Assembly (NCBI GenBank): GCA_034506315.1
Contig: JAPDPT010000017.1
Span: 1-52,400, forward strand
Direction: 5' to 3'
Length of the DNA stretch: 52,400 bases
Source of the DNA: a candidate division KSB1 bacterium
GTDB lineage: Bacteria; Zhuqueibacterota; Zhuqueibacteria; Oleimicrobiales; Geothermoviventaceae
Part shown: positions 34,591 to 42,566 of the stretch, piece by piece
How the letters are laid out: every line of letters begins with the position of its first letter
Position numbering within the stretch: the stretch's first letter is position 1
Position numbers and translations under genes: made by a program
The notes under the pieces: model-generated
Databases searched by the model: none
What the model was told of the DNA's origin: nothing
Seen by the model: only the letters and a program-made list of their open reading frames with translations

Positions 34591-34974
34591 ATGACCAGCA
34601 CACGGCGCTCGCGGGGTCTGCGGGGCGAGGAAATCGCCGCGCGGCACCTCCTGGCCAACGGATGGCAGATCGTGGCCCGCAACGTGCGCCTGGGACGATA
34701 CGAGATCGACCTGATCGCTCGTGAGGGCAATACACTGGTGTTCGTGGAGGTAAAGACTGCCTCCGGACCGCGTTTCGGATCCCCTGAGGATTGGATCACC
34801 CCACGAAAGCGGCGCTCCCTGGTGCGGGCTGCACTGCGCTACCTCGCAGAGCACGGACTGGAAAACATCGACTGCCGCTTCGACGTTGTGGCGATTGAAC
34901 GAGGGGCGAGAAGCACTCGGTTGCGACACTATCGGGGCGCGTTCTCGCCGGAGCCGGGAGATCTCCCAGTCTGA
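34591..34974 (+). CDS. YraN/UPF0102 family nuclease-like protein
   Basis: A 127-residue protein with the UPF0102 pattern: GLRGEEIAARHLLANGW, then YEIDLIAREGNTLVFVEVKT and ITPRKRRSLVRAALRYL. The E-I-D-L...V-F-V-E-V-K arrangement is the restriction-endonuclease-like D-ExK core of this family. The biochemical role is undefined; an older proposal links it to Holliday junctions. The ATG at 34591 is chosen because the conserved region starts right after it; the ribosome site is weak (AAGGTG). It lies downstream of rnhB, its usual neighbour. Confidence 0.9.
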   Translation: MTSTRRSRGLRGEEIAARHLLANGWQIVARNVRLGRYEIDLIAREGNTLVFVEVKTASGPRFGSPEDWITPRKRRSLVRAALRYLAEHGLENIDCRFDVVAIERGARSTRLRHYRGAFSPEPGDLPV

Positions 34975-36257
34975 AGGGGGCCGGGCCTGGCTTCCGGAAA
35001 GACCGCTTGGCAGCCGATCCTCTCGGCTTGAACGCCGGGGGGATGGCGCGGCTGAGCTCTTGGAGCCTGGTACGGCAAGGTCCGGGGACCAGGCACTCTT
35101 TCTACCAAGGTCTTCCACCAGTGCCCGGGCCAGCGCGGGGAGGATACCGTGTCTTGCAACGCCGAGGGACGCAGATTCAGAGAAACTGCTCCCGCGCGCG
35201 TTCCCTCGCAAGGCCAAGGACCGCAGAGGACACGCGCGGAACGGCATCTGCTCACTCCCGCTGCTCGTTTGTTGCCACCGCAGACCGAGTTCAGGACGGG
35301 GGGAACGGGCAGGCGGCGGAGCGAGAACGAGCTCCCGCCGGAGCGGGAGCTTCCACTTGTTTTTTCCCGCGCGCACAGCTATCTTGGCGCGGTTACAGGA
35401 GCGTGGGTGCGCGCAAAGAGCACCGTCCGAGGGATACGGCTGGTCGATGAAGGCAGAGGGAAGGGGCGGCAGGAACTGGAGTAGGGCGTGCGCGCGCGAA
35501 GGGCGCATCCGTGCGGGTGAGGCCACCACGATCCCGCCCCTCGGATTCAGATTCGGTCTCCTGGCGGGGGGAAGCAGAAGCATCTTCTCGGCGCTGGGTC
35601 CTCGTTTTACCTCGCCGTCCAAGGGGAAAACAACGCCCGACGCGGGCCAGAGTGCGGCCCACTGTTTTCCTTCCCTGCGGAGTGCGAGAGCCGGGGCGGG
35701 ACCAAGAGGCAGCCAGATTAAAAGAACCAGGCCAACCCTCGTACGAAAAAGTCCACGCACGCTGCAGGGGACGCTGGCTACCCACCCCCAATCGCTCGTT
35801 CGTATCCTGCCACGGGCTCCGCTTGTGGGAGCTCGGACTATTCGATCTACCCGGATCCGTCGTCCGAAACCTTTTCCCCTCGCGGCGGGGCTAGGGCGGC
35901 AACGCCCCCTCTTTCAGGGAGTGGCAAGTCTCACCGCTGCTTCTTTTTTGGGACGGGCCCGGACGCGGAGAGGCGGCCCCGTGACCGCCCACAATGGGGC
36001 CGTCGTAAACCCATGCCCGTCTTTTCCAGCGAGGGTTATCCTTCTCCGCTGCCATGCCAGGGACCTACTGTTTTCCATCCCGCACTGGACATCGCCGACC
36101 TCAGCCCCGCTGTACAGGGCACAGGGGACACTCAACCTTGGCGGGACCGAAAAGCCTGGTCCTTTCCCAAACCTTATCGCGACTCGATCGGCCAGGGCAG
36201 GTTTTTCGCTCACCGGAGCCCTTCGTCTTTGATGGTGTGACGCTACGCGGAGGACCT
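34975..36257 (+). other. Long region (about 1.3 kb) without a convincing gene
   Basis: Several frames are open on both strands because of high GC, but none shows a protein family. One minus-strand frame starting near 35760 begins with a signal-peptide-like stretch but runs straight through the YraN gene. A strong intrinsic terminator lies at 35330-35366. A GNRA-capped hairpin (GGGCG, GCAA, CGCCC) lies near 35894-35908, and a T-rich stretch near 35939-35949. The segment 34975-35330, ended by the terminator, could be an RNA gene or a long 3' tail. I found no RNase P, tmRNA, SRP RNA or tRNA signature. Confidence 0.5.
35330..35366 (+). terminator. Strong intrinsic terminator
   Basis: AGCTCCCGC, tetraloop CGGA, GCGGGAGCT: a perfect 9-bp GC-rich stem, followed 8 nt later by a run of seven T (35360-35366). 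It ends plus-strand transcription about 355 bp past the YraN gene. Confidence 0.75.
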
Positions 36258-37178
36258 ATGGCTCTGCTGGACAGGCTGGTTGCAACAACTCTCCCGATCG
36301 TTCCAAAACCGATTGTCCGCTACTTTTCCAGAAGATACATCGCGGGGGAGCGCCTGGAAGATGCCATTCGCGTGACCCGCCAGCTCAATCGCGAGGGGGC
36401 CATGGCCACGATCGACGTGCTCGGCGAGCACGTCTCCGACCCACGGCAGTGCGAAGAGGCCGTGCTTGCGTACGAAACAGTCCTCGACGCCATCGAGGCC
36501 GAAAAGCTGGACTCGAACATTTCGGTGAAACCCACACACATGGGGCTGAAAATCAGCTACGAGCTTTGCCTGAATAACCTCCGGCGCCTCGTGCGCAAGG
36601 CCGCCTCCCTCAACAACTTCGTCCGCATCGACATGGAGGACTCCACCTGCACGGCGGACACCATCCGTCTTTACCGACATCTCCGTCAGGAGTTCACGAA
36701 CGTGGGCCTGGTCCTTCAAGCCTATCTCCGGCGATCCCATCAGGATATCGAAGACCTGTTAGCCCTCAAGCCAAACGTCCGCGTCTGCAAGGGCATCTAC
36801 GTGGAGCCGCGAGAGATTGCGTACAAGGACAAGGAGATCATCCGGCGCAATTTCGCGTGGATGATGGAGACCTTGCTTCGCCATGGCTCGTACATCGGCA
36901 TCGCCACCCACGACGAACGGCTTGTATGGGAAGGGTATCGATTGGTCCGGGAGTTCCGAGTCCCCCCTCAGCAGTACGAGTTTCAGATGCTTCTCGGAGT
37001 GGACGATCAGCTGCGGCGTATCATCCTGCGGGATGGACACCGGCTCCGGGTTTACGTTCCCTTCGGAAGGGAGTGGTACGCGTACTCCCTCCGCCGTCTG
37101 CGGGAGAATCCGCAGATCGCCGGCTACGTCTTCCGCGCCCTTTTCAGGCGGGATGGCCAAGCACCTGGCGCGAATTAG
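36258..37178 (+). CDS. Monofunctional proline dehydrogenase
   Basis: A 306-residue FAD enzyme oxidising L-proline to pyrroline-5-carboxylate, the length of the Thermus enzyme (307). Visible features are the strand-helix pattern of the PRODH barrel (ISVKPTHMGL, RIDMED, VLQAYLRRS, RVCKGIYVEP, ATHDERL) and the C-terminal substrate-binding RVYVPFGREWYAYSLRRLREN with its arginine pair. There is no fused P5C dehydrogenase, and none lies nearby. The ATG at 36258 follows GGAGGACC; open frame upstream of it is not PRODH-like. It opens a plus-strand run with a small basic protein, a serine/threonine dehydratase and a dipeptide epimerase-like gene, an amino-acid catabolic context. Confidence 0.93.
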   Translation: MALLDRLVATTLPIVPKPIVRYFSRRYIAGERLEDAIRVTRQLNREGAMATIDVLGEHVSDPRQCEEAVLAYETVLDAIEAEKLDSNISVKPTHMGLKISYELCLNNLRRLVRKAASLNNFVRIDMEDSTCTADTIRLYRHLRQEFTNVGLVLQAYLRRSHQDIEDLLALKPNVRVCKGIYVEPREIAYKDKEIIRRNFAWMMETLLRHGSYIGIATHDERLVWEGYRLVREFRVPPQQYEFQMLLGVDDQLRRIILRDGHRLRVYVPFGREWYAYSLRRLRENPQIAGYVFRALFRRDGQAPGAN

Positions 37179-37299
37179 AGGCGATGGGCCTCGACGCGGT
37201 GCGGCCCTCACCCGAAACCGATTGCAGCCACGGAGGGAAGCAACCGTCACGGAGCACAACGGAGAGGGGTAAGACCGGGAAAGAGGTTCGGGAGGGAAG

Positions 37300-37497
37300 A
37301 TGAGAAAGCGTGTGGCCCTGAAGATTCTCAGGTACCGGAACAGGCTTCGCTACCGCCGGGATCAGATCGAGAAGGCCAAGCGTGTCGCCGCTCGCCTGGG
37401 AATCGAGATCGCCGAACCAAAGAACACGTCGGGAGAACAAGGTTCTTCTCCCTCCATTGAGCTTCCCAGCGCGGGAGAAGGCCATGAGCAGCACTAA
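37300..37497 (+). CDS. Small basic protein of unknown function
   Basis: A 65-residue protein with a very good ribosome site (GGGAGGGAAG before the ATG). The first 35 residues are basic and probably helical (RKRVALKILRYRNRLRY...EKAKRVAARLG). The rest is polar and likely disordered. No signal peptide or cysteine. I do not know the family; the basic helical half could bind nucleic acid or a partner enzyme. It lies 121 bp after proline dehydrogenase and 33 bp before the dehydratase, so all three are probably co-transcribed. Confidence 0.7.
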   Translation: MRKRVALKILRYRNRLRYRRDQIEKAKRVAARLGIEIAEPKNTSGEQGSSPSIELPSAGEGHEQH

Positions 37498-37530
37498 GAC
37501 CGCGGGTCTGCCTTCCGCAGGGGAAGCCAG

Positions 37531-38481
37531 GTGAAGGACCTCCCCACCGTATCCGAGATCCGGAAAGCGCAGGTCCGGATCGCCCCCTACGTCTGGCAGA
37601 CCCCTCTGCTGCGCGTCGGAAGCGTTCCCCTGTACTTGAAGATGGAGTGCTGGCAACGTACGGGGAGCTTCAAGGTTCGCGGCGCCTTCTCGAAGCTGCT
37701 GACGCTGAGCAAGGAAGAGCTGGCTCGAGGTCTGGTGACCGCCTCCGCAGGGAATCACGGTATCGGCGTGGCGGAAGCGGCAAGGTCCCTGGGAACAACC
37801 TGCCACGTGTTTGTCCCGCTTAGCGCCGCTCGTGCCAAGATCCGGAGCCTGGAAGAGTTGGGCGCGCTGTTGCATTTCGCGGGACGGGATTACGACGAAT
37901 GCGAGGAGGAGGCCCGCCGCTGGGCGCGGGACCACAATGCCCTCTTTGTGCACGCCTTTGACGACCTCGAGGTCATCGCCGGTCAGGGGACCGTGGGCCT
38001 GGAAATGATCGAGCAGATGGACGACGGGGTACGTACCCTCTTTGTCCCGGTCGGCGGCGGTGGCTTAATCGCCGGTGTGGCGAGTGCGTTCCGGGGACTG
38101 CGGCCCGACGTGCGTATTATCGGGGTGCAGCCGGAGGCCAGTCCCGCTATGCTTCGTGCGCTGGAGGCGGGCCACGTTGTCGAAACGCCCTGCGGCGAGA
38201 CCCTCGCCGACGGCCTAGCCGGCAGGTTCGTCTCCGAAAGGACTCTCCGCGCTTGTCAGCGGTGGGTCGACGGCATCGTTCTCGTGAGCGAGAAGGAAAT
38301 CCGTGCCGCCGTCTTTTGGCTCTTAGACACCGTGCACACGGTGGGCGAGGGGTCGGCAGTCGTGGGCATTGCCGCAGCCCTGCGAGGTAAAGAACCCGAA
38401 CCCTACGCTACGATCGTCACCGGAAGGAACATCGACGCTCAGCTCCTCTGCCGCATCCTGAGGGAGGAAACGAATGCCTGA
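37531..38481 (+). CDS. Serine/threonine dehydratase (PLP, fold type II)
   Basis: A 316-residue PLP enzyme expected to deaminate threonine or serine to the 2-oxo acid. It has GSFKVRGA with the Schiff-base Lys48, SAGNHG (72-77) binding the substrate carboxylate, and the phosphate loop VGGGGLIAG. Near the C-terminus TGRN (297-300) replaces the usual SGGN that contacts the PLP ring nitrogen. There is no C-terminal ACT regulatory domain, so it is the short catabolic or racemase-like form rather than IlvA. The start is GTG at 37531 after GGGGAAGCCAG. Its last codons overlap the following 56-residue gene by 8 bp. Confidence 0.9.
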   Translation: MKDLPTVSEIRKAQVRIAPYVWQTPLLRVGSVPLYLKMECWQRTGSFKVRGAFSKLLTLSKEELARGLVTASAGNHGIGVAEAARSLGTTCHVFVPLSAARAKIRSLEELGALLHFAGRDYDECEEEARRWARDHNALFVHAFDDLEVIAGQGTVGLEMIEQMDDGVRTLFVPVGGGGLIAGVASAFRGLRPDVRIIGVQPEASPAMLRALEAGHVVETPCGETLADGLAGRFVSERTLRACQRWVDGIVLVSEKEIRAAVFWLLDTVHTVGEGSAVVGIAAALRGKEPEPYATIVTGRNIDAQLLCRILREETNA

Positions 38482-38644
38482 GTACACAGCTGATTTGCGG
38501 GTCAACGGCCAGTCGATCCCCCTGAACGAGTTTGTCAATCGACTCCTCTCGAACATCATTTGCGCCATGGTGGCAAGTCTGAAAGGGACGTCGGAGCCCA
38601 AGATAATCGAGATTCGCGTGGAGCTACGGGGAAGCGATCAGTAG
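38474..38644 (+). CDS. Small protein of unknown function overlapping the dehydratase gene
   Basis: A 56-residue frame starting at an ATG inside the end of the dehydratase gene, with a strong GGGAGGAAACGA ribosome site, hence translationally coupled. The protein begins MPEYTADLRVNGQSIPLNEF, has a hydrophobic helix-like middle (VNRLLSNIICAMVASLKG) and ends in a beta-like IIEIRVELRGS. The strand-helix-strand look and single cysteine suggest a compact domain, not a membrane anchor. I do not recognise a named family. Coupling suggests it works with the dehydratase or the upstream small protein. Confidence 0.75.
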   Translation: MPEYTADLRVNGQSIPLNEFVNRLLSNIICAMVASLKGTSEPKIIEIRVELRGSDQ

Positions 38645-38805
38645 CCTACCCCCCACCCGCACACCTTGGTCCGGGCCTCACGGCCGGAGAGGCACTTCCT
38701 TGCCGCGCCGCTTCCTTCGAGGCTCGGTTCCGCCGAAGATGGGAGTAGCGGGCGAAGAGGGCCAGGGGATCTAATCTTGCATCCCATTACGTTGGAGAGC
38801 TGAAG

Positions 38806-39945
38806 ATGGACATGTCCCGTAAGGAGTTCTTGGAAGTCCTCGGCAAGGGCGCCTTGCTCGCTGCCGGGGGCACGCACTTGCTCCCTCCAGCTTCTGGTCC
38901 ACCGGCGGATCGCTCCCACCCGGGGTTTGTCCTCCGATACCGACCGCTTCGCCTCGAGCTGAAACATGCCTGGACCCTCAGCCGAGGGACCAGCCACTTC
39001 AAGGAGAATGTGTTCGTCGAGCTGGAGTGCGACGGGGTAGTGGGGCTTGGAGAGGCCGCGCACAACGTCCGCTACGGCGAAAGCCTGGAATCGACCCAGC
39101 AGGCGCTGGAGCAGGCGCGACCCCTCCTGGAGCGCGCCGACCCGTGGGTATTTGTGGACACACAGCTGGCCCTCAGACAGCACATTCAGGGTCAGAACGC
39201 GGCCAAGGCGGCCTTGGACATGGCAATGCTCGATTGGGTCGGTAAGAAACTCGGTGTACCCCTATACAGGTTCTGGGGTCTGGATCCCAGGAAGGCGCCG
39301 CAAACCACGTATTCCATCGGGATCGATACCCCGGAGGTTATTCGCGAAAAGGTGAAAGAGGCCGAGCCGTACCCGATTCTGAAGATCAAGATGGGGGCCG
39401 GAAACGACGAGGAAATCCTGAGGGCCGTCCGGCAGGTGACCGACAAACCCCTCCGGGTAGACGCCAACGAAGGGTGGAGAACAAAGGAGGAGGCCATCCG
39501 CAAGATCGAGTGGCTCGCCCAGCATGGTGTGGAATTCGTAGAGCAGCCCATGCCCGCGGCCATGCTGGAAGAGACCGCCTGGGTACGGGAGCGTTCGCCC
39601 CTGCCCATCATCGCCGACGAGTCGGTACACACCGCCTCCGACATTCCGAAGCTTGCAGGCGTCTTCGACGGCGTCAACATCAAGGTGGACAAGGCTGGCG
39701 GCCTGCAGGAAGCCTATCGAGCCATCTGGATGGCCAAGGCGATCGGGCTCAAGACGATGCTCGGCTGCATGATCGCCAGCTCTCTCTCCATCACGGCAGC
39801 AGCCCACCTATCCCCCCTCGTGGATTACGCCGATCTGGACGGGCATCTGCTTATCGCGAACGATCCCTATGTAGGGGTCGAAGTAAGGGACGGCTGGCTC
39901 ATCCTCCCCGAGAGACCCGGAATCGGAGTCGTGCCCAGGGATTAG
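38806..39945 (+). CDS. Dipeptide epimerase-like enolase-superfamily enzyme, probably exported
   Basis: A 379-residue enolase-superfamily protein of the muconate lactonizing / L-Ala-D/L-Glu epimerase group. Catalytic landmarks are LKIKMG (Lys193, Lys195), metal ligands Asp219 (RVDANEG), Glu246 (FVEQPM) and Asp271 (IADES), and the second base Lys293 (NIKVDKAGG), the dipeptide epimerase arrangement. About 40 extra N-terminal residues contain SRKEFLEVLGKGALLAAGG. This resembles a Tat signal with Arg-Lys in place of Arg-Arg, so the enzyme may act in the periplasm. Substrate specificity is inferred; murein-derived or protein-derived dipeptides are possible. The ATG follows GGAGAGCTGAAG. The GH31 gene follows after 47 bp. 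Confidence 0.87.
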   Translation: MDMSRKEFLEVLGKGALLAAGGTHLLPPASGPPADRSHPGFVLRYRPLRLELKHAWTLSRGTSHFKENVFVELECDGVVGLGEAAHNVRYGESLESTQQALEQARPLLERADPWVFVDTQLALRQHIQGQNAAKAALDMAMLDWVGKKLGVPLYRFWGLDPRKAPQTTYSIGIDTPEVIREKVKEAEPYPILKIKMGAGNDEEILRAVRQVTDKPLRVDANEGWRTKEEAIRKIEWLAQHGVEFVEQPMPAAMLEETAWVRERSPLPIIADESVHTASDIPKLAGVFDGVNIKVDKAGGLQEAYRAIWMAKAIGLKTMLGCMIASSLSITAAAHLSPLVDYADLDGHLLIANDPYVGVEVRDGWLILPERPGIGVVPRD

Positions 39946-39992
39946 CCCAGCGCTTCCGCGATCGCGAACGCCAAACCGAAAGGACAGCGACC

Positions 39993-42392
39993 ATGCTCTC
40001 GAACAACATCCGACGGTACATTCACTACGAGATCCCCGAACAGGCCATCTTCAATCCTGACCGCTGGGATTTTCGCCATGTGCAGAAGGTCCTCTCGTGG
40101 CGCTCAGCTGCAAACGCGCTGAGGCTGCATCTCGCCCTCAGCGACGGGTCGGAAGCTGAGCTCGAGATGTTCGCCTGGTCAGACGATATCCTGCGCTTTC
40201 GCTTCGGTGAATCGGGAGCGACGTTTCGTGAGTCCTCCGAGATGCTTGTCGGGGTACCGAGCCCCGGGAACCTCGAGGTAGAGCAGGCAGGGAGCAGGCT
40301 GATCGCCCGAACCCGCTCCCTGGCCGTTCAGATCGGCCTGGACCCCTGGAGCCTCCGGCTCGAAGATAGCCGCGGGCGGAAGCTCCAGAGCACACACGAC
40401 TCGGGCCCCTGGAAGTCTTTCTTCCCTCTGTACCCCCTCGGCCTCCAGCAGGGCAAGGCTGGGGAGCCAACGCGGGTGTTCGCCTCGTTCGACCTCGAGC
40501 CTTTGGAAGCGGTCTACGGGCTGGGGGAGAAATTCGGCCCTCTCAACAAGCGCGGACAGTCCCTTGTATCCTGGAACTCCGATACCACCAATTGCTCGAT
40601 GGACCGCGCCTACAAGAATGTGCCCTTCCTGATGACCACGGCCGGCTACGGGCTTTTTCTCCACGATAGTCACCGCATCGAATACGAGATCGGCAGCTGG
40701 AGCCATACCGCCCTGAGCTTCGCGGTGGAGAACCCATCACTGGAGTGGTTCTTTCTGTACGGCCCGTCGTTAAAAGAGCTGTTGAGTCGCTACACCGAGC
40801 TCACCGGCCGCGCTTCCATGCCCCCTCTTTGGAGTTTCGGCCTCTGGATGTCGCGTTGCGGCTACCGGAACCGGAAGGAGCTGGAGGAAGTGGCGGCCGA
40901 GCTCCGGCGCCGAAAGATCCCTTGCGACGTCCTTCACCTCGATCCGTTCTGGATGCACGAGAACCACTACTGCGACTTCGAATGGGACCTGAACGCCTTC
41001 CCCGAGCCTCAGGAGATGCTGGCTCGCCTGGGAGCTGAAGGCTTCAAGGTCTGCCTTTGGGAACAACCGTACGTCCCAGCCGGAACGGAAATGTTCCGCG
41101 AGGGAGATAGCCGGGGATACTTCGTACGGGACGCCGAAGGCAAGACCCTCCTGATCCCGGATTTCCTGGAAAATCAGGTCGGCCTGGTGGACTTCACCCA
41201 TCCCGAGGCCAGGAGATGGTACCAGGATAAGCATCGTGGCCTTCTGCAAATGGGAGTGGCCGTGTTCAAAACGGATATGGGGGAAGCAGTGCCCCGGGAA
41301 GCTGTCTTCGCCGATGGGCGAACCGGCGCGGAAATGCACAACCTCTATCCCTTGCTCTACGGACGTACCGTTTGGGAAGCTGTCGCGACGAAATGGGGCG
41401 GGACGGGGCTTGTGTGGGGAAGATCCGCTTACGCCGGCTCCCAGAGGTACCCCGTCCATTGGGGCGGAGACTCCATCAGTACTCCCGAGGAGATGATGGC
41501 CGTCCTGCGCGGAGGGCTGAGCTGGGCGCTTTCTGGAGGCGCGTTCTGGAGTCAGGACATCGGAGGCTTCCAGGGCAAGAAACCCGACCCTTGGCTCTAT
41601 GTCCGCTGGGCACAATGGGGCTTGTTCAATTCCCATAGCCGATGTCACGGGGTCCAACCCCGGGAGCCGTGGGCGTTCGGAGACAAGGCCGAGGAGATTT
41701 TCCGTCGCTTCGCAGAACTGCGCTACCAGCTCCTCCCTTACTTGTGGGGAGTGGCCCGTGAGGCCTCGTACACAGGCCTGCCTGTGATGCGCCCCCTGGT
41801 CCTGGAGTTTCAGGACGATCCTACCACCTGGAACCTCGACACCGAGTACCTATTCGGCCCATCGCTTCTCATCGTGCCGGTCTTCGACCAGGCCGGTCGC
41901 GTGCACTATTACCTTCCGCCGGGCCTGTGGCTGGACTTCTGGCGGGATCGCAAGCTCGAAGGGCCCCGTTGGGTGGAGGAGACCGTACCTTTGGAGGAAA
42001 TGCCCATCTTCCTCCGCGACGGCGCCCTGATCGGTATGGCACCAATCTCGCAATACGTTGGCGAGTCACCTTGGGAGAAGCTTTCTCTGACCGTCTTTCT
42101 GACCGTGGGCAGAGCCCAGGCCCTCCTCGTGGACGACCGCGGGGGCGAGATCCGCGTGGAGGCATCCCGAGAAACGAAAGCCGCCCAGCTGCGATGGTCC
42201 GGAAGCGCGGCAGCGGTGGAGATACTGTGGCGATCCATCGAGAAGCCTCGTTCCGTGCTCTGGAAGGAGACACCCATCCCTACCGGGGGAGGCCAGTCGC
42301 AGGGTTTCTGGGACTATGACGCCGAGATCCAGCGGCTGAGAATTGTCCTCCCTCCGGGTGCGGAGAGCTGGGAGGTGAAACTCCTGTTCTGA
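39993..42392 (+). CDS. GH31 glycosidase, alpha-xylosidase-like
   Basis: A 799-residue retaining alpha-glycosidase resembling YicI (772). An N-terminal beta domain (YGLGEKFGPLNKRGQ near 170) is followed by the barrel with FGLWMSRCGYRNR. The nucleophile Asp428 is in FKTDMGE, as in YicI KTDFGE, and the acid/base Asp493 is in WGGDSIS. The C-terminal beta domains have EYLFGPSLLIVPVF. There is no signal peptide, so it probably works in the cytoplasm on imported oligosaccharides, for instance xylose-capped xyloglucan fragments. The ATG at 39993 follows AAAGGAC; the open frame upstream overlaps the epimerase gene and is not coding. Alpha-glucosidase activity remains possible. Confidence 0.9.
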   Translation: MLSNNIRRYIHYEIPEQAIFNPDRWDFRHVQKVLSWRSAANALRLHLALSDGSEAELEMFAWSDDILRFRFGESGATFRESSEMLVGVPSPGNLEVEQAGSRLIARTRSLAVQIGLDPWSLRLEDSRGRKLQSTHDSGPWKSFFPLYPLGLQQGKAGEPTRVFASFDLEPLEAVYGLGEKFGPLNKRGQSLVSWNSDTTNCSMDRAYKNVPFLMTTAGYGLFLHDSHRIEYEIGSWSHTALSFAVENPSLEWFFLYGPSLKELLSRYTELTGRASMPPLWSFGLWMSRCGYRNRKELEEVAAELRRRKIPCDVLHLDPFWMHENHYCDFEWDLNAFPEPQEMLARLGAEGFKVCLWEQPYVPAGTEMFREGDSRGYFVRDAEGKTLLIPDFLENQVGLVDFTHPEARRWYQDKHRGLLQMGVAVFKTDMGEAVPREAVFADGRTGAEMHNLYPLLYGRTVWEAVATKWGGTGLVWGRSAYAGSQRYPVHWGGDSISTPEEMMAVLRGGLSWALSGGAFWSQDIGGFQGKKPDPWLYVRWAQWGLFNSHSRCHGVQPREPWAFGDKAEEIFRRFAELRYQLLPYLWGVAREASYTGLPVMRPLVLEFQDDPTTWNLDTEYLFGPSLLIVPVFDQAGRVHYYLPPGLWLDFWRDRKLEGPRWVEETVPLEEMPIFLRDGALIGMAPISQYVGESPWEKLSLTVFLTVGRAQALLVDDRGGEIRVEASRETKAAQLRWSGSAAAVEILWRSIEKPRSVLWKETPIPTGGGQSQGFWDYDAEIQRLRIVLPPGAESWEVKLLF

Positions 42393-42566
42393 AGCAAGGC
42401 GCCCGAGGAGCTCAATTTCTACGCAGGCCGGCGTCGGGATGCCAAGGCTCCGCATGCGGCTTGCGGGGGCCGATACGATCGACAGGAAGGACCTGCAACC
42501 TCAGGGATCCAGGGAATGCACACGGGGCGCAACCCAAGACAAGACCGAGAGGGTAGGGGAAAGGCC

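Noticed and set aside
34564..35760. Minus-strand open frame of 398 codons beginning with a signal-peptide-like segment
   Set aside because: It runs antisense through the whole YraN gene, has no ribosome site, no recognisable domain, and its later part reads like random GC-rich translation.
34886..36232. Plus-strand open frame of 448 codons across the gene-poor region
   Set aside because: Arg-, Pro- and Gly-rich with no family features; it overlaps the end of the YraN gene in another frame and crosses a strong terminator.
39474..39992. Upstream extension of the GH31 frame into the epimerase gene
   Set aside because: The extension reads as a shifted version of the epimerase gene, and a good start with AAAGGAC lies at 39993.
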